A DNA stretch of 64,000 nt, taken from the NCBI GenBank assembly GCA_947474365.1, contig CANJIU010000010.1, positions 1-64,000 of the forward strand, written 5' to 3'. Positions 49,694-57,844 of the stretch are shown here, one piece after another; the first letter of the stretch is position 1, and each line of letters starts with the position of its first letter. Origin of the DNA: Opitutia bacterium (GTDB lineage Bacteria > Verrucomicrobiota > Verrucomicrobiia > Opitutales > Opitutaceae). Position numbers and translations under genes: made by a program. Under the pieces are notes generated by a model. It was not told the DNA's origin. It saw only the letters and a program-made list of their open reading frames with translations, and did not search any database.

Positions 49694-51991
49694 ATGAATG
49701 CCCGATTCCCCTGTGTTCGCTTGATCTCTTGTCTTGCGGTTTTGTGTGTCGCCGCCGAAGCCGCGGACGATCCACGCCTCGCCTCCTGGCTCGCGCCAGC
49801 GAGTGTCAACTACGCCCGGCTTTACACGTCCGATGTGGCCAAGACCGCCGGCACTTCCGTCACGACCTGGAGTCGGGGGCAGGGCGCGCAGTCGACCCCG
49901 GCCTACGCCGGGGTCGCGCAGGTGTCGTCGTCAACCGACTGGGTCTACCTGCGGACGTCCGGCCTCGGCCTGCACACGATGGGTCCGTGGTATCTGGACG
50001 CAGCGCACACGCAAAATTTTCCGAATTTTCCGGCCAACACGGCGACGATTTACCGTGTGCCGCGTACGCCGACGGTGCCGGGCACGAAGACGCTCACCGG
50101 GCTCGGGGCCATCGGCTATTTCGTCGACGGCGTCGCGATGTTCGACAACCGCGACAGTTTTTCCTACTCGAACGCGTCCGGCAGGGATGCCGATCCGACC
50201 AACGGACTCACGGGTGACGGCATTTGGACGCGCGACGCGTTCGCCAACGAGGGCGTCACCTTCGATCCGGCGAACGCTCACCAGGCGGGAGCGACGTATC
50301 ATTATCACGCCAACCCACCAGCGCTCCGCCACCGGGTCGGCGATCACGTCACCTACAACGCCACGACCAAGACCTACGCCGAAAGCACGGCCACGCCGAC
50401 GCATTCGCCGATCCTGGGCTGGGTGCGCGACGGTTACCCGATCTACGGACCATATGGCTATGCCAACGCCTCCAGCGCAACCAGCGGAGTGCGTCGCATG
50501 ATTTCGGGCTACGTGAAACGGGACGGCACCAACGGCACTACGAATCTCGCCGCCAGCGGTCGCAGCACTCTGCCCGTGTGGGCGGGGATGGCGCAGGGGC
50601 GCGGCACCACGCTCACTGGCGCGCAATCCGGTCCCGCCGTGAGCACGGCCTATGCGCTCGGTCATTACCTCGAGGATTTTGATTACCTCGGGGACCTGGG
50701 CAAGACGCAGGGCGTGGACTTCGATCTCGATCTCTACAATGGCCGGTTCTGTGTGACGCCGGAATTTCCGGGAGGCACCTACGCTTACTTCGTCGCGATC
50801 GAGGCGGACGGCACGCCGAAATTTCCCTACAATATCGGTCGCTGGTTTTACGGTAGTCCGACCGGCAGCACGGTCACTGCGATCACGGAAACCGTCACCG
50901 CTTATTCTACCGGTGGTCCGGCGGCGGTCATCACGGTCAGCGCGGCGGCTGCCGGCTCCGGTGTAGTGTTGACGTGGGCATCCGTCGAAGGCGCGACCTA
51001 CAAGGTCGAGTCGTCTGCGGATGGAACAAACTGGACCGTGCTCACCTCCAGCGTGACCAGTGCGGGGGCGACGACCACCTACACCGCGGCGACGCCCGCG
51101 AACCAATTCCGGGTCACGGTCACCGCGGTCGCCACCTACGACACCCGGGGTACGGTGGGTACCCCCGTGGGCACGACCGGGAGCGCAACTTTCACCGTCG
51201 CTGCGACAACCCCGGTGATCACCACGGCACCCGCCGCAGTGGCGACCGGCGCCGGAGGAACCGCGGTTTTCTCCGTGACGGCCACGGGCGCGGGTCCGCT
51301 GAGTTATCAATGGCAGAAGGACACCGTCGCGATCCCGGGAGCGACGAATGCGACCCTGACTCTTTCCGGCGTGCAGGCCGCCCAAGCCGGCGCCTATCGC
51401 GTCGTGGTCACGAATTCCCTCGGCAACGCCACCAGTGATCCGGTGATGCTCACGCTCGTGAGCGGCGCCTACGCGGTGGTGGGATCCGGGTATGTTGCCG
51501 GCGGCACAATTACGCTCGGGCAGACGATCGTTTACTCCGGCTCGTTGGCGCAACTCGGCTGGCAATTGCTGCTGCCGGCGGGCTGGAGTTTCGCGAGTTC
51601 GAACGCGACCGGCACCGCGAGCGCGCCGACCGCGGGAGCCACCTCGCTGGCGGAGTGGATCTGGACGAACGTGCCGGCCAGCCCGGTCACTCTGCGTTGC
51701 GTGCTCAATGTGCCGGCGGGCACGACCGGACCGGTGTCACTCAACGCGATCGTCACAGGCCGCCGCACGGACAGTTCGACGTTTCAGGTGCTCGCGCAAC
51801 CGGATCCGCTTTCGGCCGGAGCCGCGAACCCGGCGACATGGCACAGTGCGGATTCCGATCTGGACGGACGCATCTCGCTCGGGGAATTGACGCGCGTGAT
51901 CGAACTCTACAACCACCGCACCGGATCTCTGCGTGATGGCAAGTATCACGTCGATCCGACGGGCGAGGACGGTTTCGCGCCCGGGCCCTGA
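49694..51991 (+). CDS. Second YHYH-domain secreted protein, with Ig-like domain and dockerin-like tail
   Basis: A 765-residue paralogue of the protein at 45274. The N-terminal half is the YHYH domain with a perfect YHYH at 202-205 plus GYPIYGPYGYAN and VKRDGTNGTTNLAASGRS. A beta segment (ATYKVESSADGTNWTVL) and one Ig-like domain (about 505-595, core SYQWQKDTVAIPGA) follow. In place of the paired modules it ends with a different unit: a cohesin-like beta domain (about 596-710) and a tail LDGRISLGELTRVIELYNHR, then a GEDGFAPGP ending. This tail reads like a single EF-hand/dockerin-like segment. Leader is the pure pyrimidine stretch TTTCTTTTTTCCCC before the ATG. It is the third gene of the operon. 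Confidence 0.82.
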   Translation: MNARFPCVRLISCLAVLCVAAEAADDPRLASWLAPASVNYARLYTSDVAKTAGTSVTTWSRGQGAQSTPAYAGVAQVSSSTDWVYLRTSGLGLHTMGPWYLDAAHTQNFPNFPANTATIYRVPRTPTVPGTKTLTGLGAIGYFVDGVAMFDNRDSFSYSNASGRDADPTNGLTGDGIWTRDAFANEGVTFDPANAHQAGATYHYHANPPALRHRVGDHVTYNATTKTYAESTATPTHSPILGWVRDGYPIYGPYGYANASSATSGVRRMISGYVKRDGTNGTTNLAASGRSTLPVWAGMAQGRGTTLTGAQSGPAVSTAYALGHYLEDFDYLGDLGKTQGVDFDLDLYNGRFCVTPEFPGGTYAYFVAIEADGTPKFPYNIGRWFYGSPTGSTVTAITETVTAYSTGGPAAVITVSAAAAGSGVVLTWASVEGATYKVESSADGTNWTVLTSSVTSAGATTTYTAATPANQFRVTVTAVATYDTRGTVGTPVGTTGSATFTVAATTPVITTAPAAVATGAGGTAVFSVTATGAGPLSYQWQKDTVAIPGATNATLTLSGVQAAQAGAYRVVVTNSLGNATSDPVMLTLVSGAYAVVGSGYVAGGTITLGQTIVYSGSLAQLGWQLLLPAGWSFASSNATGTASAPTAGATSLAEWIWTNVPASPVTLRCVLNVPAGTTGPVSLNAIVTGRRTDSSTFQVLAQPDPLSAGAANPATWHSADSDLDGRISLGELTRVIELYNHRTGSLRDGKYHVDPTGEDGFAPGP

Positions 51992-52018
51992 GCAGTGGGC
52001 GTCGCCTTACCCGTGGAA

Positions 52019-52150
52019 ACTCAGTTGAGAGTTGAGTGCTGAGAGTTGAGAGCCCCGACACCAAAAGGTGAATCTTGTCTCCAAACGTGATGGCGCGGGT
52101 TTTCGCTCTGAAGATCGACCTCTCAACCCTCAACTCTCAGCTCTCAACGG
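52019..52150. repeat. Inverted array of GAGAGTTGAG-like units
   Basis: The left arm (about 52019-52052) carries GAGAGTTGAGTGCTGAGAG and related units. The right arm (about 52120-52148) carries the complementary CTCTCAACCCTCAACTCTCAG. The loop is about 65 bases. The layout matches the arrays of the microcompartment operon, but the unit is different. Here it lies between the convergent ends of a YHYH gene and a response-regulator gene, so it could act at the 3' end of both transcripts. Confidence 0.78.
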
Positions 52151-52163
52151 CCTGGATTTTGGC

Positions 52164-52895
52164 TTACTCAGGCCCCACCATCATATAACCCGCCGATCGC
52201 ACCGTCCGGATATACTTGGGCTCCTTGGCGTCGTCCCCCAGTTTCTTTCGCAGCGAAGAGATATGCACATCAATCGAACGATCGAAGACGTCGTAATTTC
52301 GGTCGCGGCACTCGTCGAGCAGGGCCTCACGCGTCTTTACGCGACCCTTGGCCTTGGCGAGGCTGGCCAGCAGATCGAATTCGACCGGGGTCAGCACAAG
52401 CGGCGTGGTGTCCATCACGGCGGAACGGGCGTCGAGATTCACGCGCAGCGGCCCGATGACAACTTCGGTGGGCGGGGCCCCGGCGGATTTTTCGGCGGCG
52501 GCGGTGGCCGCGCTGCGGCGCAGGACGGCGCGGAGACGCGCGAGCAGTTCGCGCGTGGAAAATGTCTTCGGCAGGTAGTCATCGGCGCCGACCTCAAGTC
52601 CGACGATGCGATCCGTTTCGTCGCCGCGGGCGGTGAGCATCAGGACGGGCACCGTGCTCTTGGCTCGGATGCGTTTCAAGACCTCGAAGCCGTCGAGGCC
52701 CGGCAGCATCACATCGAGGAGGATGGCATGCCACGGTTCTTCGACGGTCGTGGCGCGCTCCACGCCCTCCGGTCCGGTGTGGACGGCGGTCACGTCAAAA
52801 CCCAGCGGCTGAAGATACGTGGTGACGAGCCGGCAAAGTTTCCGGTCATCGTCGATCATCAGGAGTCGGGTGCGGCCTTCGGGGCGGTCAGACAT
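52164..52895 (-). CDS. CpxR/OmpR-type response regulator with an altered receiver motif
   Basis: A 243-residue regulator. In the receiver domain (about 10-125), acidic residues are Asp15-17, the phospho-acceptor is Asp61 in ILLDVMLPG, Thr88 is in MLTARG, and the conserved Lys110 is in YLPKTF. The residue after Lys is Thr111, where almost all OmpR-type receivers have a cis-proline (KPF). The winged-helix domain (about 145-240) has LTPVEFDLLASLAKAKGRV, SIDVHISSLRKKLGDD and YIRTVRSAGYMM. Sequence style (DDDRKL at the start, DECRDRNYDVFDRSIDVHI) is CpxR-like. It pairs best with the CpxA-like kinase at 43503. It is divergent from the MbnP-MbnH gene; the two ATGs are 3 bases apart, so their promoters must overlap coding sequence. 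Confidence 0.9.
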   Translation of the reverse strand: MSDRPEGRTRLLMIDDDRKLCRLVTTYLQPLGFDVTAVHTGPEGVERATTVEEPWHAILLDVMLPGLDGFEVLKRIRAKSTVPVLMLTARGDETDRIVGLEVGADDYLPKTFSTRELLARLRAVLRRSAATAAAEKSAGAPPTEVVIGPLRVNLDARSAVMDTTPLVLTPVEFDLLASLAKAKGRVKTREALLDECRDRNYDVFDRSIDVHISSLRKKLGDDAKEPKYIRTVRSAGYMMVGPE

Positions 52896-52898
52896 GGG

Positions 52899-54704
52899 AT
52901 GGTTGTGGAAAATTTAATTCGCGGGTGCAACAGCCGGAGTGAGGTCGGGCGTCGTTCCGTTTTGCTTGGTGTCGGATTGTTCGGCCTGACGGCGGTCGCA
53001 TCGGCTGCCGATCTCACGATCGCAGTCGAGCCGCGCTGGCGGCAGGAGAAACTGGCGGTGCCGTCCACGGTCAGGGTCAACGATGCTGGGCAGTCGCTGC
53101 GCGTCACGCGGCTGTCCGCGTTGTTTTCGAGCGTCGCCCTGTTGCGCGCCGACGGCAGCCGGGTCCAGTTGGAGGGACAGTATGGTTTTGTCGACGCGGA
53201 GAGCGGGCGGCGGGAATTCACAGTGCGGGGTGCGCCGGACGGCGAGTTCGTGGGACTCGAATTCGACGTGGGCGTTCCCCCGGATGCGAATCATGGCGAC
53301 CCCGGGCGGTGGGGCGTCGGGCATCCGCTCAATCCGCTCGTCAACGGCCTGCATTGGAGCTGGCAGGGCGGCTATGTGTTTTTCGCCGTCGAGGGCCGGT
53401 GGAGCGATGCCCAGGGCGCCGCGGGCGAACGCGGGTTTTCCTATCATCTGGCGACCGATGCGCGGAAAATCCCGGTGCGGTTCCGGTCTGATTTCCGGAT
53501 CCAGGGGGATACGACCATCGCGTTCGCGCTGGATTTTGCCCGTATTCTCGCGGCGCAACGGCTCGCGGTCGACGATGCCAGCGAGTCGACGCACTCGGCG
53601 GGGGGCGACAAGTTGGCGGAGCGATTGGCGACCGCGGTGGAGCGGGCGTGGTTCTGGCTGGGCGCCGCACCGACGACGCGTGGCCGCGAGCGCCAGCGAG
53701 TGGAGGTCGATGGAAATCCGCTGGCTGGCGCTCGCAGCCACGGCGGGACGCCTCACGCGTTTGTCGTTCCCGCCGGATTTCCGCAGCCTTCGCTGCCGGT
53801 CGACAATCCGCTCACCGTGGAGGGAATTGCCCTGGGTGAAGTCTTGTTTTCCGATCCGCGGCTGGCCGGTAATGGGGCGCAGTCGTGCGCGAGCTGTCAT
53901 GCCCCGAGCCGGGCGTTCAGCGATTCCGTCGCGCTGAGCCGGGGAGCGGAGGGTGACCTTGGAAAACGCAATGCGATGCCGCTGTTCAATCTCGCCTGGT
54001 CGCCGAACTATGCCTGGGACGGCAGCCAGCCGAAGATTCGCGACCAGGCGCTGGCCGCCTGGACCAATCCGATCGAGATGCGCGCCGATCCCGCGGTCGT
54101 CGTGGCGGCGCTGGGACGGGATGCCGCGCTCACGGCGCGGTTCGCGGCGGTATTCGGCAGCGCGGAAGTCACGCCGGCGCGGGTGACGTTGGCGCTGGAG
54201 CAGTACCTGCTGACGCTGGTTTCGGCTGATTCCAAATTTGACCGTGCGCTGCGCGGCGAGGTGCAGTTCGCCGATGACGAGAAACGCGGCTTCGAGTTGT
54301 TCGCGATGGAATTTGATCCGGTCCGCGACCGTCGAGGAGCCGATTGTTTTCACTGCCACGGCGGCGCGCTTTTTTCGGACTATTCGCTGAAAAACAACGG
54401 GCTCGAACTCGTCGCGGTGGATCAGGGCCGCGAGCAGGTCACGGGTGCGGCGACGGATCGCGCCAAGTTCAAGACGCCCTCGTTGCGCAACGTCGCCGTC
54501 ACGGCCCCCTACATGCACGATGGACGGTTCGCCACGCTCGAGGACGTGGTCGCGCACTACGATCACGGCGTCAAGCGGACGTCCACGCTCGATCCCAATC
54601 TCGCGAAACACCCCGATGCCGGGCTGCAGTTGTCCCGCGACGATCAACGGGCGCTGGTGGCGTTCCTGCGGACGTTGACGGACGTACGGTACGAGGGGCG
54701 GTGA
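52899..54704 (+). CDS. MbnP-like domain fused to a di-heme MbnH/MauG-type peroxidase
   Basis: A 601-residue exported protein. The signal peptide is VGRRSVLLGVGLFGLTAVASA; the ATG at 52899 is the only plausible ATG. Residues about 38-250 match the MbnP family (RVNDAGQSLRVTRLSALFSSVALL, HPLNPLVNGLHWSWQGGYVFF), with candidate modified tryptophans 153 and 155. Residues about 285-600 are a cytochrome-c-peroxidase/MauG-type domain with LTVEGIALGEVLFSDPRL, heme motifs CASCH (330-334) and CFHCH (483-487), and FKTPSLRNVAVTAPYMHDGRF. In described systems MbnH is a separate di-heme enzyme that oxidises a Trp of MbnP to kynurenine. Here both sit in one chain. Both heme sites are intact. The start is uncertain because of the 3-base divergent gap. 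Confidence 0.82.
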   Translation: MVVENLIRGCNSRSEVGRRSVLLGVGLFGLTAVASAADLTIAVEPRWRQEKLAVPSTVRVNDAGQSLRVTRLSALFSSVALLRADGSRVQLEGQYGFVDAESGRREFTVRGAPDGEFVGLEFDVGVPPDANHGDPGRWGVGHPLNPLVNGLHWSWQGGYVFFAVEGRWSDAQGAAGERGFSYHLATDARKIPVRFRSDFRIQGDTTIAFALDFARILAAQRLAVDDASESTHSAGGDKLAERLATAVERAWFWLGAAPTTRGRERQRVEVDGNPLAGARSHGGTPHAFVVPAGFPQPSLPVDNPLTVEGIALGEVLFSDPRLAGNGAQSCASCHAPSRAFSDSVALSRGAEGDLGKRNAMPLFNLAWSPNYAWDGSQPKIRDQALAAWTNPIEMRADPAVVVAALGRDAALTARFAAVFGSAEVTPARVTLALEQYLLTLVSADSKFDRALRGEVQFADDEKRGFELFAMEFDPVRDRRGADCFHCHGGALFSDYSLKNNGLELVAVDQGREQVTGAATDRAKFKTPSLRNVAVTAPYMHDGRFATLEDVVAHYDHGVKRTSTLDPNLAKHPDAGLQLSRDDQRALVAFLRTLTDVRYEGR

Positions 54705-54774
54705 GGCCCGCGTCAACGGATGCGTCTGGGGCGCAGTGTGGTCTTCTGCCGCTGTGCGCTGTGTTGCCAGAAGG

Positions 54775-56325
54775 TTATGGCAAGCGCGTGCGCGAACCGG
54801 TCTGAATTTCCGCGAGGCGCGCGGCGAGACGGGCGGCGGTGGCCGTTTCTGTCCCCGCGAGGTTGCGCGTCTCGTGCGGATCGGCGTCAAGATGGTAGAG
54901 CTGCGCGACGGTCTCGCCGGTGGCGATCTTGACCTCCCGCGGCATGCTGAAGCCGCCGCTGCCACGGGCGGGGGCGAATTTCCACGGGCCTTCGCGGAGG
55001 GCGAAGACGCCGTGTAGCGAATGATGCACGGCGAAGGCGCGTCCGGCTTTTTTCCCAGCGGGATCCGTGAGCGGGGCGATGAAACTGAAGCTGTCTTCCG
55101 CGGCATCGGCGGGAAGCGGGACGCCCAGCGCGGCGGCGATGGTGGCGAAGGTGTCGGTGAGTTCGATGAGCGCAGAGCTTGCGACGCCGGGTGCCACGCG
55201 GCCGGGCCAGCGGACGAGGTAGGGCACGCGGTGGCCGCCCTCCCAGATGTCGGCCTTGGTGCCGCGGAGTTCGGCGTTGCTGTGATGTCCGACCTTGGCG
55301 TTGGCTTGGCCGCGCGGTGTGGGCTTGTAGCCGGCGATGTCGTCGGCCTCCTCGGGTTTCCAGGTGTGCCAGAGACCGCCGTTGTCGCTGGTGAAAATGA
55401 CAATCGTGTTGTCCGCGAGCTTGGCGCGCTCAAGCGCGGCGAGGACTTCGCCGACGCGGGCGTCGGTCTCCATCACAAAATCGCCATACGCGCCGGCGCC
55501 GCTTTTGCCCTGGAAGGCTTTGGCGGGAACGACCGGCAGATGTGGCGAGGTGAGGGGGAGATAGAGGAAGAACGGCGCGGTCTGGCCGGCGCGCGAATCG
55601 ACGAAGCGCACGGCGCGCTGCGCGAGATCGCCGAGGACGTTCTCGAGTTCGAAGCCTGCGGCAACGGGGCCGGGGCTTTGATTGAGCACGAGGGATTTGG
55701 ATTCCGGCGCCGAACCGGTGGGCGCCGCGATGGCGCGCCGGCCTTCGACGTAGACGTACGGAGGCATGTCGAGCGAAGCGCTGATGCCGAAGTAGGAATC
55801 GAAGCCGACGTCGAGCGGGCCGCCCTGGGTGTCGCGAGCGAAATCCGCCCCGACATCGCCGCGGTGAGGACCGCGCCCGTTGCCGCGATCGGGAACCGTC
55901 TGACCATTCGTGGTGGCCCACGTCATGCCGAGATGCCACTTGCCGATGGCGGCGGTGGCGTAGCCCTGCTTTTTGAGAAACGAGGCGAGCGTGACGCGGC
56001 CCGTTTCGATCAGCGGCGGATCGAAACCGTCGAGGACGCCGTTTTTAAGTCGGGTGCGCCACGAATATCGGCCGGTCAACAAACCGTAGCGCGTGGGTGA
56101 ACAGACCGCCGACGGGGTGTGGGCGTCGGTGAAACGCATCCCCTGGGCCGCGAGGCGGTCGAGGTGCGGCGTGGGAATTTTCGACGCGGGGTTGTAACTC
56201 TTGAGATCACCGTAGCCGAGATCGTCGGCGAGGATGAGCAGGATGTTGGGACGGGGCGCGGCGTGGGCGGCGGCAAACGTGAGGGACAGCGCAACCAGGC
56301 GGCGGAGGATCTTCAAGACGGGCAT
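54775..56325 (-). CDS. Arylsulfatase-type sulfatase
   Basis: A 516-residue exported sulfatase with a signal peptide (LVALSLTFAAAHA). The formylglycine signature CSPTRYGLLTGR has Cys75. NILLILADDLGYGD carries the metal-binding Asp pair, IGKWHLGM and FTSDNGGLWHTW the other active-site residues, and HHSNAELRGTKADIWEGGHRVP the C-terminal signature of arylsulfatase A-like enzymes. Length is normal for the family, without the C-terminal modules seen in the sulfatase at 47592. It converges on the MbnP-MbnH gene and is on the same strand as the oxidoreductase upstream (72 bases between). Substrate is unknown; a sulfated polysaccharide is likely from the context. Confidence 0.9.
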   Translation of the reverse strand: MPVLKILRRLVALSLTFAAAHAAPRPNILLILADDLGYGDLKSYNPASKIPTPHLDRLAAQGMRFTDAHTPSAVCSPTRYGLLTGRYSWRTRLKNGVLDGFDPPLIETGRVTLASFLKKQGYATAAIGKWHLGMTWATTNGQTVPDRGNGRGPHRGDVGADFARDTQGGPLDVGFDSYFGISASLDMPPYVYVEGRRAIAAPTGSAPESKSLVLNQSPGPVAAGFELENVLGDLAQRAVRFVDSRAGQTAPFFLYLPLTSPHLPVVPAKAFQGKSGAGAYGDFVMETDARVGEVLAALERAKLADNTIVIFTSDNGGLWHTWKPEEADDIAGYKPTPRGQANAKVGHHSNAELRGTKADIWEGGHRVPYLVRWPGRVAPGVASSALIELTDTFATIAAALGVPLPADAAEDSFSFIAPLTDPAGKKAGRAFAVHHSLHGVFALREGPWKFAPARGSGGFSMPREVKIATGETVAQLYHLDADPHETRNLAGTETATAARLAARLAEIQTGSRTRLP

Positions 56326-56397
56326 GGGAAATAAATGGGTGCCGGAGTTTGGACTGCGGCCGGAAACAAAGCTGACGAGTGACTGTGATTTCGAGCC

Positions 56398-57780
56398 TCA
56401 CACGCCCCAGCCCGGGCGATAGTCGTAACCGGGGCCGATGAAGCGGTTGGCGGAGGCAAGATTCGTCACGCGGCCGGCGGCGCTGTCCCAGACGAGGCGG
56501 GATTGCGCGCGAATCGCGGCCACGCCGAGCAAGGCGGTTTCCACCAGCGGTCGGGCGATTTCGAAGTCGGAGCCGCAGCGTTTGCCGGCGCGAATGGCAT
56601 TGACCCATTCGATGTGCGGTCCGCCGGAGACGCGGGGGATGGTCTTCGGTGGCAGCGAGCGAGCGAGTTCCTGCATGCGCGACTCCGGCAGGAAGCGCGC
56701 GGTTGAACTGTGCGAAGCGACCCAGAGCGCGCCTTTTTCGCCGTAGAAAATGCTGCCGCCTTCCGGGCGAAACGTGAAACCCTCGATCGGCTGCGGCGGC
56801 AGGATTCCGCCGTCGAACCATTTGAGTGTAACGGGACCGCGCGCGCCGCGCGCCGGAAATTCGTAGGTGAGCGTGTTGACGGCGGGAAACGTCTCTGGCT
56901 TCGGCTCGGTCGTGGCCGCCTCGATCGACGTCGGAGCATCGAGGTCGAGGGCGTAGTACGCGGCGTCCATCTGGTGGCACGCCCAGTCGCCGAGCCGGCC
57001 GGTGCCGTAGTCCACGCACCCGCGCCACGATTGGTGGCCACGGAATCGTCTGTACGGGCGCTCGGGCGCGACACCCTGCCAAAGATCATAGTGCAAAGTC
57101 GGCGGCGGGGTCTCGGGTGCGGCGTCGCGCTTCGGAAGATCGTGCGAGTAAAAGCCGGTGGTCCCGCCGTTGGTCCACGCATGGACGGTGTGAACACGAC
57201 CGAGGAGGCCGGCCTGCACCCATTCACGGGCGAGGCGAATGCCCTCGGCGGTGCGTCCCTGGTTGCCCATCTGCGTGACGACGCCGGCTTTTTTTGCCGC
57301 GGCCTGCAACGCGCGCACTTCGGTGATGCAACGGCAGAGCGGCTTTTCGACGTAGAGGTGCTTCCCGTAGCGAAGCGCGGTCATCGCGATCGGGAAGTGC
57401 ATGTGGTCGGGCACCGTCACGACCACGGCGTCGATCTGGTCGGACATCTGCTCGAACATCAGCCGATAATCGTGAAACCACTTCGCCTGCGGGAAGCGTG
57501 CGAGTGACGGCCCCGATTTCCGGTCGGCGGCCACCTGGTCGCGTCCGCGGGCGAAATCGACGTCGCAGAACGCGACGATCTGTTCGTGATCGAGAGCGGT
57601 GAGTCCGGCCTTGCCGCGCTGGCCCACACCGATGAGGGCGAGTTGGAGCCGGGAGTTGGCGGCGGTGGACGCCGCTGCGCGCGACGTCGCGCGTGAGAGC
57701 AGAAGAGCGCCAGTGGCGAGCGCGCCGGATTTCAGGAAGTCACGGCGTGAAGGGGAGTCGGGGAAGACCGGGAGGTTCAT
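56398..57780 (-). CDS. Tat-exported Gfo/Idh/MocA-family oxidoreductase
   Basis: A 460-residue protein. ATG 57780 is chosen because it places the twin-arginine motif SRRDFLKSGALATGALLLS at residues 11-29. The NAD(P)-binding fold has ALIGVGQRGKAG at 49-59, and the sugar-dehydrogenase motif YVEKPLC is at 143-149 (Lys146). GDWACHQMDAAYYAL is the usual metal- or substrate-binding segment of this exported subgroup. Exported members are common in Planctomycetes and Verrucomicrobia, and their cofactor is probably bound before export. They act on sugars or inositols, but the exact substrate is unknown. It lies between a sulfatase and a cupin gene on the same strand, suggesting a glycan-processing cluster. 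Confidence 0.88.
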   Translation of the reverse strand: MNLPVFPDSPSRRDFLKSGALATGALLLSRATSRAAASTAANSRLQLALIGVGQRGKAGLTALDHEQIVAFCDVDFARGRDQVAADRKSGPSLARFPQAKWFHDYRLMFEQMSDQIDAVVVTVPDHMHFPIAMTALRYGKHLYVEKPLCRCITEVRALQAAAKKAGVVTQMGNQGRTAEGIRLAREWVQAGLLGRVHTVHAWTNGGTTGFYSHDLPKRDAAPETPPPTLHYDLWQGVAPERPYRRFRGHQSWRGCVDYGTGRLGDWACHQMDAAYYALDLDAPTSIEAATTEPKPETFPAVNTLTYEFPARGARGPVTLKWFDGGILPPQPIEGFTFRPEGGSIFYGEKGALWVASHSSTARFLPESRMQELARSLPPKTIPRVSGGPHIEWVNAIRAGKRCGSDFEIARPLVETALLGVAAIRAQSRLVWDSAAGRVTNLASANRFIGPGYDYRPGWGV

Positions 57781-57844
57781 CGGGGGAGGCGACGTCCGGC
57801 ATTCTTTCACGCTTGGTGCGGAAAGGGCGACACCGGAATTCGGA

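Noticed and set aside
52914-55433. An 839-codon minus-strand open frame
   Set aside because: It covers the MbnP-MbnH gene and part of the sulfatase gene in the wrong frame. It shows no domain, and its composition is that of a GC-driven shadow.
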